In this document: one piece after another, positions 20,800 through 30,825 of the stretch
Layout of the letters: each line of letters opens with the position of its first letter
How positions within the stretch are numbered: position 1 is the stretch's first letter
Origin: Paguma larvata
Lineage: Eukaryota; Chordata; Mammalia; Carnivora; Viverridae
NCBI GenBank assembly: GCA_030068075.1
Contig: CM057826.1
Coordinates: 64,391,312-64,455,311 of the forward strand
Direction of reading: 5' to 3'
DNA: 64,000 nt
Translations under genes and position numbers: made by a program
The notes under the pieces: model-generated
What the model saw: only the letters and a program-made list of their open reading frames with translations
Told to the model about the DNA's origin: nothing
The model's database searches: none

Positions 20800-21030
20800 T
20801 GGAAGCAGTATAATATATAATTAAGGTCATAGGCTCTGAAGTCCATGTGGATTCAAATCCTAGCTCCACCAGTTACTAGTAATGTGATCTTGAGTAAAGC
20901 ATTAAAATTTCTGGAACAAATATTTTTGTTGGTAAGATGGAGATTTGAAGTTCCCACTGGCCTCATGAGAAGATAAAATGAGATATTGTATAACAAGCAC
21001 CATACCCAGTCGGTAATAAAGCACAGCTCT
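20800..21030 (+). repeat. MIR SINE
   Basis: 'AAGGTCATAGGCTCTGAAGTCCATGTGGATTCAAATCCTAGCTCCACCAGTTACTAG' followed by 'TAATGTGATCTTGAGTAAAGCATT', then 'AGAAGATAAAATGAGATATTGTATAACAAGCACCATACCC' follows the MIR consensus from tRNA-like head through core to the 3' part. Nearly full length, with usual ancient divergence. Confidence 0.88.
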
Positions 21031-21890
21031 CAGAAGGTTTTTGCCTACATTTTCTCATCTTTCTCTACTCCTAGGTGATGTTAGCCTGGGTAAAATGGAA
21101 GGAAATACCTTTTCCTTCAGATAATGGAGGTGGTGCCTGAGATCTGCCTTGACTTTTAGAAACACTAGCCTTGGCTGATCTCATGAAGTGATTAGAAGTT
21201 AAGGGAAGGGTGGAAGACATGTATTGCAGAGTTAGGAATGTGCAATCCAGAAAAGGAACTCAATCATTACTCATGATTCAGCACATGGATCAGTGAGGAG
21301 GGGTCTTTAGGGAAGCACCATCAATGGCAGCCTAATATTTCCCCTAGTCTGGTTCTTACCTGGTTTACCTTCTGCCTTTATTTAAGATGCTCTACACTTT
21401 CATTTACTTAGTTGTTGTTGTTATTGTTATTGTTTTGTTTTGTTTTTTGCTTACCACTGAAAGTTGACACATTAGCTCGTAATTTGGGGTTTTACAATTG
21501 TGAAATTTAGGTTCCCTTAATCAGGATCCTTATGTAAATTGGAATGAGATTCTCTTTGGGAAATGGCAACTCCTACAATTGTGCTTCTGTGTTTCTTTAT
21601 GCTATTGGTAGTGACTATCGGAGAAAGATGTTCTGGGTAGATAGCATGAAATGATTACTTAACATGAAACTTAAGAAAAAGTGTGTCACTGTAGAATATT
21701 TGGTCACTTAATCACTTAGTAGAAATGCCATATAGTTAAAAAATTAACAGATATTTCTAAGTACCTCAACTAGGCCACAGCAGGAAGGAGATAATGAAAT
21801 ACAGATGAGTGAACAAGGTCAACCCAACAGTGCTCACAAAGTACTTGGTAAAAAACATGATGATATACATTCAAATGTATTAACAGGATT
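21031..21890. other. Unassigned sequence
   Basis: No gene or confident repeat except a short (TTG)n/(TTTTG)n stretch at about 21410-21447. Confidence 0.45.
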
Positions 21891-21894
21891 TTCA

Positions 21895-22012
21895 CATCTT
21901 TCTCTTCAACAAGATATAGGGCTTCTTGTAGGCAGTTATATATTCTTAATTGAGTTTGGGTTTCCAATATTCAGTACATATGTGCTGAATGAAGGAATGA
22001 ATGAATGCAGAG
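21895..22012 (+). repeat. L2 LINE 3' end
   Basis: 'AAGATATAGGGCTTCTTGTAGGCAG', then 'AATATTCAGTACATATGTGCTGAATGAAGGAATGAATGAATG' matches the L2 terminus pattern 'gagggcagggac...cacagtgcctggcacatagtaggcgctcaataaat...gaatgaatgaatg'. Confidence 0.6.
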
Positions 22013-22465
22013 ATTTAGGTCAATTTGCCACTGCACGTCTGTGTTGAAAGTTTATGTCTGTCATGCGGTAAGTCTATTCTAGTGAGTAGAGCCTTACCTA
22101 GTGATCTACACTGCTCACTTGGAGAGCCCTGGTATTACAATTTCCTTCAAACAACATTAGTTCTGTATTACGCAAAAATGCCAGGAATTAATGCACAGCT
22201 CTACAAGTGAATGCTCTCTGGACAAGAATCAAGGTTTTTCATGAATTACTACTTTAAAATAAATTTTTATTTTGATTAAAGTGAAACATATCAGAGTTTT
22301 AAAAGTAATTCTAAATACCTGTGGTAAAGTAAATTATGATTATTATTATTATTTTTTAAATTTATTGTCAGATTGGTTTCCATGTAACACCCAGTGCTCA
22401 TCCCAACAAGTACCCTCCTCTGTGCCCGTCACCCACTCTCCCCCCTCCCACACACCCCTCACCCC

Positions 22466-24622
22466 TCAGTTTGTTCTTAGTCTTTCAGAGTCTCTTATGT
22501 TTTGTCTCCCTCCCTCTCTGTGTCTTTTTCTTTTCGCCTCTTCCCCTCCCCCATGGTTTTCTGTTAAGTCTCTCAAAAATCCACCTACGCCTGGAAACAT
22601 ATGGTATCGGTCTTTCTGTGAATGACTTATTTCACTTAGCATAATACCCTCCAGTTCCATCCATGTTGCTACACATGGCCAGATTTCATTCTTTCTCATT
22701 GCCACGTAATATTCCACATCTTCTATATCCATTCATCAGTTGGTAGACACTGAGTCTCTTTCCATGATTTGGCTATTGTCGAAAGTGCTGCTATGAACAT
22801 TGGGGTACACGTGCCCCTATGCATCAGCACTCCTGTGTCTCTTGGGTAGATTCCTAGCAGCGCTATTGCTGGGTCATAGGCTAGCTCTATTTTCATTTTT
22901 TTGAGGAACCTCCACACCGTTTTCCAGAGTGGCTGCACCAGTTTGCATTCCCACCAACAGTGTAGGAGGGTGCCTGCTTCTCCACATCCTCGCCAGCATC
23001 TATAGTTTCCTGATTTATTCATTTTAGCCACTCGAACCGGTGTGAGGTGGTATCTCAGTGTGGTTTTGATTTGTATTTCCCTGATGATGAGTGACATTGA
23101 GCATCGTTTCATGTGTCTGTTGGCCATCTGAATGTCATCTTTGGAGAAGTGTCTATTTGTATCTTCTGCCCATTTCTTCACTGGATTATTTGTTTTTCAG
23201 GTGTGGAGTTTGGTAGGTTCTTTATAGATTTTAGATATTAGTCCTTTATCCGATATGTCATTTGCAATTATCCTTTCCCATTCCGTTGGCTGTCTATTAG
23301 TTTTGTTGGTTGTTTCTTTTGCTGTTCAGAAGCTTTTTATCTTGATGACGTCCCAATAGTTCATTTTTGCTTTTAATTCCCTCGCCTTTGGAGATGTGTC
23401 ACGCAAGAAATTGCTGTGGCTCAGGTCAAAAAGGTTTTTTCCTGCTTTTTCCTCTAGGATTTTGATGGTTTCCTGTCTCACATTCAGGTCCTTCATCCAT
23501 TTAGAGTTTATTTTTGTGAGTGGTGAAAGAAAGTGGTCTAGTTTCATTCTTCTGCATGTTGCTGTCCAGTTCTCCCAGCACCATTTGTTAAAGAGGCTGT
23601 CTTTTTTCCATTGGATACTCTTGCCTGCTTTGTCCAAGATTAGTTGACCATATGCTTGTGGGTCCATTTCTGGGTTCTCTATTCTATTCCATTGGTCTAT
23701 GTGTCTATTCTTGTGTCTATTCTTGTGCCAATAACATGCTGTCTTGATTATTTCCACTTTGTAGTAGAGATTAAATCCGGGATTGTGATCCCTCTCGCTT
23801 TGGTTTTCTTCTTCAATATAACTTTAGTTATTCAAGGTCTTTTGTGGTTCCATATAAATTTTAGGATTGTTTGCTCTAGCTTTGGGAAGAATGGTGGTGC
23901 AATTTTGATTGAGATTGCATTGAATGTGTAGATTGCTTTGGGTAGTATTGCCATTTTAACAATATTTATTCTTCTGATCCATGAGCATGGGATGTTTTTC
24001 CATTTCCTTGTGTCTTCCTCAATTTCCTTCATAAGTTTTTTATAGTTTTCAGGGTAAAGGTCTTTTACATCTTTGGTTAGGTTTATTCCTAGGTATTTGA
24101 TGGTTTTTGGTGCAATTGTGAATGGGATTCGCTTCTTTATTTCTCTTTCTATTGCTTCATTGTTGGTGTAAAGGAATGCAAGTGATTTCTGTACATTGAT
24201 ATTGTATCCTGCAACTTTGCCGAATTCATGGATCAGTTCTAGTAGGCTTTTGGTGGATTCTGTTGGGTTTTCCATGTAAAGTATCATGTTATCTGTGAAA
24301 GTGAAGTTTGACTTCATCCTTGCCTATCCTGATGCCTTTTATTTTGCTTTCTTGTCTGATTGCTGATGCTAGGACCTCCAACACTATGTTAAATAGCAGT
24401 GGTGAGAGTGGACATCCCTGTCATGTTCCAGATCTCAGGGGGAAGGCTCTCAGTTTTTCCCCATTGAGGATGATATTAGCTGTGGGCTTTTCATACATGG
24501 CTTTTATTATGCCTAAGTATGTTCCTTCTATCCCGACTTTCTCGAGAGCTTTTATTAAGAAGGGATGCTGTATTTTGTTAAATGCTTTTTCTGCATCAAT
24601 CGATGCAGATAATTTTATCTTC
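22466..24622 (-). pseudogene. L1 ORF2 remnant (RT to C-terminus)
   Basis: Minus-strand frames at 24317-23832, 23757-23326, 23181-22723 and 22732-22466 together cover ORF2p from the middle of the reverse transcriptase to the end, with stops and frameshifts between. The upstream piece reads [13 protein letters not shown] (RT motif A region). The catalytic motif normally FADD is FTDN here, so the second metal-binding aspartate is lost. Further down are [28 protein letters not shown], and the C-terminal [19 protein letters not shown] and AMRKNEIWPC blocks. Non-functional. Confidence 0.9.
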
Positions 24623-24624
24623 TA

Positions 24625-24925
24625 ATTCCCCTATTCTCTCTTCTCTCTCTTCAGTCCGCGCTGTGGCCGCCTCCAATTTGTTTTGCCCCTCATTTAAAGC
24701 ATTTTTTAATTCCTGTAGATCGTTTTTAGGACCTTGATCTCTGCCTTGAGGGTCCACCTGCTTTCTTCTATGCTTTTTTCAAGCCCAGGGAGTATTTTTA
24801 TGTTTATCATTCTATATTCTTATTCTGTTAAGTTGCTTATGTCTGCTTTCATCATTTCTTGTGCTGTCACTATTTCCTGTGCAGTCTTTTGAGGGGAGTT
24901 CTTCCATTTGGTCATTTTGGCATTG
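24625..24925 (-). pseudogene. L1 ORF1 N-terminal remnant
   Basis: Read on the minus strand from about 24925, a start-like ATGACCAAATGGAAG leads into residues such as KTAQEIVTAQEMMKADIS and later a GLEKSIE segment and Lys/Glu-rich coiled-coil-like sequence. This fits the N-terminal part of carnivore L1 ORF1p (the RNA chaperone). There are in-frame stops. The frame ends in ELEDKI-like sequence at 24625, where ORF2 RT sequence follows directly; the RRM and C-terminal domains are deleted. Confidence 0.75.
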
Positions 24926-25499
24926 TGTGTATTGGTTTATTTCCTATTCTTCCCTGGAAAGGAAAAGGGTCAGACCGACAAACAGGAAACACAAACTCAC
25001 AACCTTACTGACCAATAATACCAACAACAAATCACAACATAAAAAAGATTAACAAATGACACTCTGGAGGCATGTAACCTGATGTACCAGCTACATGTTA
25101 ATGATAGGGTGTGTGGTCTGCTGATGGTAGAGCATACATAAAGTAGTGACAGGTGTGGGGAGAAGAAGACATTGAACTTTGATCTGGTATAGAGATTAGA
25201 AGACTTGATTCAGCAAGAGAGAAATCAGAATAAGGAAGGATGCGAGGAAAAAGAAATGAAGTTAGATGTTGCCCAGATGCACTATGTGGCCTGACTGTAC
25301 CATAGAGAAAGATAGGAAATTAAAGAGGGAGGTGTAGAACATGCATTGAGAGAGTGGGTTAAATGTCTGTTTAAGCAAGCCAAAACTCCCAGGTGACTGG
25401 TTTAGAGGTGAGGAGAGATAGGAAGGAGAAGTGGAGAATATATCTAAAACCGAAGAATTGACTTGGGATTAATCCAGGCAATGCTGCAGTATTCATGTC
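24926..25499 (-). other. L1 leader between 5'UTR promoter and ORF1
   Basis: AT-richer stretch between the CpG-rich promoter part and the ORF1 start. It lies within the TSD-bounded insertion. 'CCAGGGAAGAATAGGAAATAAACC' just before the ORF1 start is in the position of the L1 leader. I cannot rule out that part of it is a different sequence inserted or rearranged. Confidence 0.5.
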
Positions 25500-26473
25500 T
25501 CCGTGGCTATCACTCCTGCAGAAGGGCATCTGCCGTATGAGGAAGGGCGTGGCCTGGTGTAAGCGGGTTCCATCTCCACCGCTGGGGGTGGAGTCCTAGG
25601 GTTTGGCTTTGTGGGAATGTGCGACCACAATGGCGCCCTCCCAGTCCCCTCTTCAAGGACACAGAGTCTCAGATCACCCCTCAGTCTCCGTCCTCAACTC
25701 TGTCCTCAACTCTGGTTGCATGCGCACAGTGCAATTTGCTGGAAGGTCGCGCGCCCCACACTCATCTGAGTTCCTGTAACTCGCTTAGACCACTGCTCCT
25801 TATGTACATTGAGTCTCTGACTCAGCACTGGCGGGACCACAATGGCGTCCCCCCCAGCCTGCTCTTCACGGACCCGGAGTCTCAGAACACTCCTCTATTT
25901 CCGTCCCTGACTTGGTCTGGGTTGCAGGTGCAGTACGATCTGCTGGGTGGTCGTTCTCCCCTGGCACGCCCGGTTTTCCCTATGTAAATTGTGTCCCTGA
26001 CTCAGCACGGATCCAGTGAAGGCACAGCACCAATCCAGTGATGGCGCGGCGCCTCTCTGTGTCACGGATTGGGACAGCGTCCCTGGCTCCGGAATGAAGA
26101 AAGCTCCGCTAGGTCCGCTGTGAGCAACGGACCTTCTCTCCAAAAGCCTCGTCGTCAGGGACTGGATGATAAGCTCCCTCTTCACCCTGGTCTGAGGTAC
26201 CTTCTCTGCTGCTCTTTCTCTTCCCCTTGCCTTTCGGTGGAAGGGGCACAGGGCCTGGGGCCCGCTCCCGCAGTCTGCACCTCTGCGGCTCTTTCTTTCT
26301 CCCAATTTGCCCTTACTCAGTCTCCCAGGCTTTTCTGGATTTCGAGATCTCTTCCCTGTAGCTCCAACTCTTCTTCCTGTAGATCTCTGGGATTGGGAGT
26401 CCCTCAGTTTCTGTCCTTCTCAGTTTGAAAGACACCGGAGAGCACCCCTACTCCTCCACCTTGTTGGCCCCTC
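25500..26473 (-). promoter_or_regulatory. L1 5'UTR promoter region, CpG-rich
   Basis: This is the most GC- and CpG-rich kilobase of the window, in AT-rich surroundings. It lies immediately inside the 5' end of the L1 and is expected to hold the internal RNA polymerase II promoter, which drives transcription toward lower coordinates. GCGCC/GGCGCGGCGCC clusters and GCCATTGT cores (YY1-like, in the L1 sense direction) are visible. The very 5' end is CAAGGTGGAGGAG where many L1s have a YY1 site around CAAGATGGC; the change may weaken it. Frames on both strands here (25619-25987, 25895-26305, 26069-26428) are shadows. Confidence 0.8.
25623..26010 (-). repeat. Two tandem monomers in the L1 5'UTR
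   Basis: Two related units in head-to-tail array. Unit 1 (25623-25834, 212 bp) starts GACCACAATGGCGCCCTCCC and ends near TTATGTACATTGAGTCTCTG ACTCAGCAC. Unit 2 (25835 to about 26010) starts GACCACAATGGCGTCCCCCC and ends near CTATGTAAATTGTGTCCCTG ACTCAGCAC. Shared inner blocks include GGAGTCTCAGA and a 'CTCAGTCTCCGTCC/CTATTTCCGTCC' pair. A third, partial unit may follow to about 26090. Confidence 0.8.
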
Positions 26474-26489
26474 AAAGTAAATTATTTTC

Positions 26490-26870
26490 AAAAATAATTT
26501 ACTCCCACCAACCCCAACAGATTCTCTCCTTACGGGAGCCCACACTTTGGGTGGTTTTTAATTCTAAACTCAGTGATCAGATTTGGCCATGTAACTTGCT
26601 TTGGCCAGTAAGATGTGAGTGGAAGTGATATGTGCCACTTCTGAGCAGGGGCTTTCAGAGTCATATAGTGGTTCTGCCATCATTCTTTTCCTTCTGCTAC
26701 AAAAGTTGGCATGTCTCAATGACGGTCTTTTATTTCAGCCTTGACCTTGTAATGAAGGCAAAAAGAAGAGACATCCATGGGGAACATGAGTGGAAAGTAA
26801 CCCCGCTCATCTTCTTGTCCACCACTCAGATTTCAGGGTCATTTGTTACCACAGAATAATTTAGCTAAGC
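26490..26870 (+). repeat. Ancient interspersed repeat, family not named
   Basis: 'GATTTGGCCATGTAACTTGCTTTGGCCAGTAAGATGTGAGTGGAAGTGATATG' and the end 'CACTCAGATTTCAGGGTCATTTGTTACCACAGAATAATTTAGC' are familiar from a dispersed mammalian repeat ('tttggccatgtgacttgctttggccaatgggatg...gagattttggggttgtttgttac'). I cannot name the family securely. Small frames inside (26425-26628, 26632-26859) have no domain. Confidence 0.45.
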
Positions 26871-27049
26871 TGTTTGATAATACAATGGCTTATAATTAAA
26901 ATGACCATGTGATTTATTGTCAAACCTGGACATTTTTGAGAGTTAAAGGAGGTTTTATGACCAACCAATGTAGACAGGTACTGCCCACCAGAGTTCTGAA
27001 GAAAGAGTGATATATATGATCCTACTGGACTTTTCTTTGTCTCTTTTGT

Positions 27050-27885
27050 TCGAGCCACTTTATTGGAGCTTGGAATGCATGAATTTCTCTTTGTTGACTG
27101 ACTCTCTTGTTTGTTGAAGCATATCCTTCAAAAGAGTGCATAAGATGTTCACTTAAAAAACCCTTTTGTGTCAAAACTGTCTCTATTTTATCTTCACACT
27201 TGATTGATATTTTGGTTTGGAACAGAATTTTAAGTAGAAAAAAATATTTTCCCTTAGATTTTGAAGCATCACTCCACTGTGTTTTAGCATTTGTTATTGT
27301 TATTGTGAATTTTGGTGTATTCTCATTTTCATTCTTTTATATTGACAGACTGTCTCTCTCTAGAAGCTTTTAGGATCTTCTCATTATCTCTGGCATTCTG
27401 AAATTTTGAACGATGCATAATTCTTTCATTACTTTGGTCACTTGGTTTACTCTTTCAAACGGAGACTCTTGTTTTTCAGTTCTGGAAAAGCGTATTACTT
27501 TTTTGACTATTCCTCCCTGGTCTTTCATTTCAGTACTCTTGTCATTCATTGGCCACTGTAAATCAATTCTAGAGGATTTTTTTTTTTACCATTCTTTTCA
27601 TATTTTCTAACTCTAGTTTTTTGCTCTACTTTCTCAATGATGTCTTCTATTTTAACTTTCAACCATTTGATTGGTTATTTTGGATGTTTTATGATGATTA
27701 GTTTCCAAGGGCTCTTTCTTATCCTCTGATCATTGTGTAGCAATATCTTTTATTTTATTTTTGTCTCACTGAAGATATTATTTTAACTTCTGTGAAATTT
27801 TCTCTGCATTTGCTTTTTTTCTGTCTCTTCTATGTTCCTTTCAGTTCTTGGTCTTTATCTTTTTCTTTCATGTTGGAGGCAGGTT
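27050..27885 (-). repeat. Old LINE remnant (L1M/HAL1-like)
   Basis: The plus strand carries the antisense flavour of an old L1-class 5' half: 'TTTAGGATCTTCTCATTATCTCTGGCATTCTGAAATTTTG', 'CTCTAGTTTTTTGCTCTACTTTCTCAATGATGTCTTC', and 'TATGATGATTAGTTTCCAAGGGCTC'. The same order is met at 10120-11670 and 47881-49180. Subfamily not determined. Confidence 0.4.
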
Positions 27886-27887
27886 GA

Positions 27888-28730
27888 GCAGGAAACGGTT
27901 AACTTAGGAAGACTGCATAAAACCCAGCCACTCTCAGAGAAAAGCCTGTCTTCCAGACTGGTTCTTGTTTGGCTCCTGGAAGATAAATTCTGAGCCCTTG
28001 GAATGTAAGATTGATTTTATATGCCTGATAAGATTGATTTTGTATGTTTGAGGCCTTGGGCCACACTATACCCGTGCAATACGATAGTTTATGCTAACAA
28101 TATGATTTATGATGAATTCCTAGTTTTGCTCTGGAGGAGGGAGACTGAAATCTGAGTAGCTGAAGTCAGTCATACAGGTACTATTTGTTCACATGACTGA
28201 CCTCGAATGAAAACCCTGGACCCAAAGCCTCAGGTGAGCTTCCCTTGTTGGCAACTCTTTACATGCATCACATATCATTACTGGGAGGGTTATATGCATT
28301 CTTTTTAAAATTTTTTTTTTAAATGTTTATTTATTTTTGAGAGAGAGAGTGCAGGGAGGGGCAGAGAGAGGGAGATGGAGGATTTGAAGCAGACTCTGCA
28401 CTGACAGCAGAGAGCCCAATGTGGAGCTTGAACTCATGAACCATGAGATCATGATCTGAGCCAAAGTCAGCCACTCAACCAACTGAGCCACCCTGGTGCC
28501 TTGGATTAAGTGCGTTCTTATATGACTCCACTGAAAGGGGAAACCTGAAAGGTTGCCCTTGGCTTTTCTTGGACTTTACCCCATACATATTTTTCTTTTA
28601 TTGATTCTAATCTGTATCCTTTTATTGTAATAAAATATAACCAGGAGTAGAACAGTTTTACTAGTCCTATGAGTTTTTCTAGTGAATCACTGAGCCTGAG
28701 TGGTTTTGGAGAACTCTACCATGAACTTGA
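27888..28730 (+). mobile_element. ERVL-type solo LTR (MLT2-like), interrupted by a SINE
   Basis: Begins TGTTGGAGGCAGGTTGAGC-like at about 27882-27890 and ends near 28730. The diagnostic 3' part is 'CTTTACCCCATACATATTTTTCTTTTATTGATTCTAATCTGTATCCTTTTATTGTAATAAAATATAACC' (LTR polyadenylation region with AATAAA) followed by 'GTGAATCACTGAGCCTGAGTGG'. No internal retroviral sequence is next to it, so it is a solitary, old LTR. A SINE splits it at 28304-28505. Confidence 0.65.
28304..28505 (-). mobile_element. SINEC (tRNA-Lys SINE)
   Basis: Minus-strand head GGCACCAGGGTGGCTCAGTT, then GACTTTGGCTCAGATCATGA and the CT-rich middle; tail as T-run at 28306-28335. Flanks TTATATGCATTCTT (28290-28303) and ATTAAGTGCGTTCTT (28506 on) are the likely TSD. 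It inserted into the ERVL-type LTR. Confidence 0.93.
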
Positions 28731-29252
28731 TTCTTACTTAACACTTCATAATTTTACATAATCAACTAAAATGCACAATGAAGTTTGTTCATTTCAATAT
28801 CGGGCAATGGTTTTCAAAGCATCGTTTAAGGACCCTGAGGTCTCAGAGAAATTTGCCAGGAGTTCATAAAGTCAAACATATTTTCATGTTAATACCAGGT
28901 CTGATTTGCCTTTTCATTGTGGTGCAAAACACTGTCGGGTAAAACTGTAGAAACCTTTGCCACGAACAAAGGAAATGGCGCCAAGCTATTCCTGTATTCT
29001 TTACCACCACATGCTGTTGTAAAAATATGCTCGTTTCACTTAAGGTTGACTTTAATGGAATGGTAAAACTTATAGATTAAGTACACATCATATAATATTT
29101 TGTGTGAGAAAATGGCAAGTATGCCTAACAGCACTTCCACCAAATACTATAGTACAATAGCTGTTTGCAGGAAAAGCATTAGCGTAATTGTTTCAGGTGA
29201 GAATTGAAGTCGCCCTTTTTTTTCCTTGTTGAAACCATTTTTACTTGAAAGA

Positions 29253-30130
29253 ATGACTGACAAACTATGGTTAGTCAGACATGGGTATTTGGCAGACAGT
29301 TTTTGAAAACAAAGTGAGACTGTCACTTAAGGAGAACAACTGACAATATTTATTGCCAATGATAAAATTCAGGCTTTCAAGAAAAATCAGAAATTTGGAA
29401 AACTTGTATTGGCCACTAGGAACTTGACAGCTTACCAGTAGTTACAGAATCTTCTGATGAGATCAGTGGTAATATCAACAAATGTGATTTCTTTTGATAT
29501 CATATAATGAAATGTGTCAACATTTGGAAAATCTGTATAACTCAGTGAGTAAAGATATATTTTTTTAAATATTTGTTTCTTTTTGAGAGACAGAGAGGCT
29601 GGAGGAGGAGTAGAGTGAGGCAGACAGAGGATTTGAAGCAGGCTCTGCATTCACAGCAGAGAGCCTGGCGCGGGGCTCGAACTCGTGAACCACGGGATCA
29701 TGACCTGAGCCAAAGTCGTGCACTTAACTGACTAAGCCACCCAGGCTTCCCTAAAGATTTTTGAAATGATAGAAGCATGTTGTTACCAAATCATGCATGG
29801 CTAAAAGATACTTTCAAAGTGCAAGATAGACCAATGGACTTCAATGTTACAGAGTACAAAAAGTTCAGGGATATGGTTTTAGATTCTGCCTTGCAATTAA
29901 TCTTTAAGAAACTATAGCTTTTCAAGTTGTGGTATAGTCCCAATCCATAATTATCTGAAAAGGCTATTAAAATTATTTCCCAGCTATATATTAGTTTGAG
30001 GCTGCATTTTCTTCATCTACTTCAACCAAAACAATATGTTGCAACAAATTAAATGCCGAAATAGATATGAGAACCCAGATGTATTTTGACAGACATTAAA
30101 GAGGTTACCAAAAATACCACTCTCTCACTA
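29253..30130 (+). pseudogene. hAT transposase relic (C-terminal part)
   Basis: From an ATG at 29253 the frame reads MTDKLWLVRHGYLAD, then, across frameshifts, ANDKIQAFKKNQKFGK-like sequence. This is the type of transposase from which the mammalian ZBED/SCAND3/FAM200-like genes derive. After the SINE the relic continues to about 30110, with 'TCCCAGCTATATATTAGTTTGAGGCTGCATTTTCTTCATC', the position of the hATC dimerisation domain. Stops and frameshifts are numerous; no protein is expected. Confidence 0.7.
29561..29751 (-). mobile_element. SINEC (tRNA-Lys SINE)
   Basis: Minus-strand head GGGAAGCCTGGGTGGCTTAG, GGTCATGATCCCGTGGTTCA, CG-rich 'CGCGCCAGGC' still containing CpGs, and a T-run tail at 29561. 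Flanks TAAAGATAT and TAAAGATTT form a short TSD. Inserted in the hAT element. Confidence 0.93.
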
Positions 30131-30376
30131 AATCTTTTTTGTTTTGTGTAATTGGTTATTCTCCACAAAAATATGTTATTTATGTTATGTAGGAGGCTTG
30201 TATTGTTATTTTGAAATGAATTAATGAGTATTTTTTAAAATTCCTAATTTCATTTCTAGAGCGGTAAAATATGATAGCTATAATTTGCAAAACAAGAGCT
30301 CTTTGGAGCCTTCAATAATTTTTAGAAATATAAGGAAGTTCTGGGACCAAAACATTTGAGAACTACTGCTATAGGA

Positions 30377-30825
30377 CCTAAGGGAAGGAGCTGGTCTTTT
30401 CACTGGGATGACCCCAAATGTTTATTATTTGTAGGTGCATTTTTCTGATTGTCATTTTTCTTCCAGGAAAAAATCCCTCACTTTCTTAACTTTGGGCTGT
30501 ATGGTGACATTTTGGGAGTAAGTCAGAGGAAGTGGTTTACAAACCCTTTAGTTCACTATGGAGACTTTTTGAGTTTTTCCTAGTTTTCATCCTATGCCAT
30601 ATTCCTCTCTTCCATTCTCCTTGATGGCCATGTCTCCAGAGAATAATCACTGGCCTGCTGTCAGGTTGAGAGACGGATGCTAAGTGGATGCAGCAGTTCA
30701 CTTTTCGTTAGTATTCCCCTCCTCCCCTGTTCTGTTACAGCAATCCCCACTGTTTCGTCTACTTTATTCTTCTAAAACGTGCTTTCTTGGACTCTGTTGA
30801 TTACTGCCCTGGTATCTTATTAGGC
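30377..30825. other. Unassigned sequence
   Basis: No gene or confident repeat between the hAT element and the LTR. A C/T-rich stretch lies at about 30700-30730. Confidence 0.45.

Larger units (their letters stand above)
22338..26473 (-). mobile_element. L1 LINE with both ends but a large internal deletion
   Basis: On the minus strand it begins at 26473 with an L1-type 5' end (GAGGGGCCAACAAGGTGGAG), runs through a CpG-rich 5'UTR with tandem monomers, an ORF1 N-terminal relic, then jumps at about 24605-24625 into the reverse transcriptase domain of ORF2 and continues to a 3'UTR and a tail made of (ATT)n plus T-run (22338-22357 on the plus strand). An identical 12-bp TSD, AAAGTAAATTAT, lies at 22326-22337 and 26474-26485, so the whole block is a single insertion. 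The ORF1 C-terminus, ORF2 endonuclease and the front of the RT are absent. Confidence 0.92.
28805..30368 (+). mobile_element. hAT (Charlie-type) DNA transposon, nearly end to end
   Basis: Left end CAATGGTTTTCAAAGCATCG and right end complement CAGTAGTTCTCAAATGTTTT are decayed hAT terminal inverted repeats. The flanks ATATCGGG and CTATAGGA agree at five of eight bases, as expected of an old 8-bp TSD. About 1.37 kb without the SINE at 29561-29751, so shorter than an autonomous hAT, but it keeps a transposase C-terminal relic. The 3' part is the same family as the minus-strand fragment at 2627-2950. Confidence 0.85.

Noticed and set aside
22466..24622. Reverse transcriptase as a possible active gene or bacterial-type retroelement
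   Set aside because: Clear L1 ORF2 homology, several frameshifts, and the catalytic FADD motif is FTDN.
25619..26428. Open frames of 119-136 codons in the CpG-rich block, suggesting a CpG-island gene
   Set aside because: The block lies inside the TSD-bounded L1 and is its 5'UTR; GC-rich DNA has few stops.
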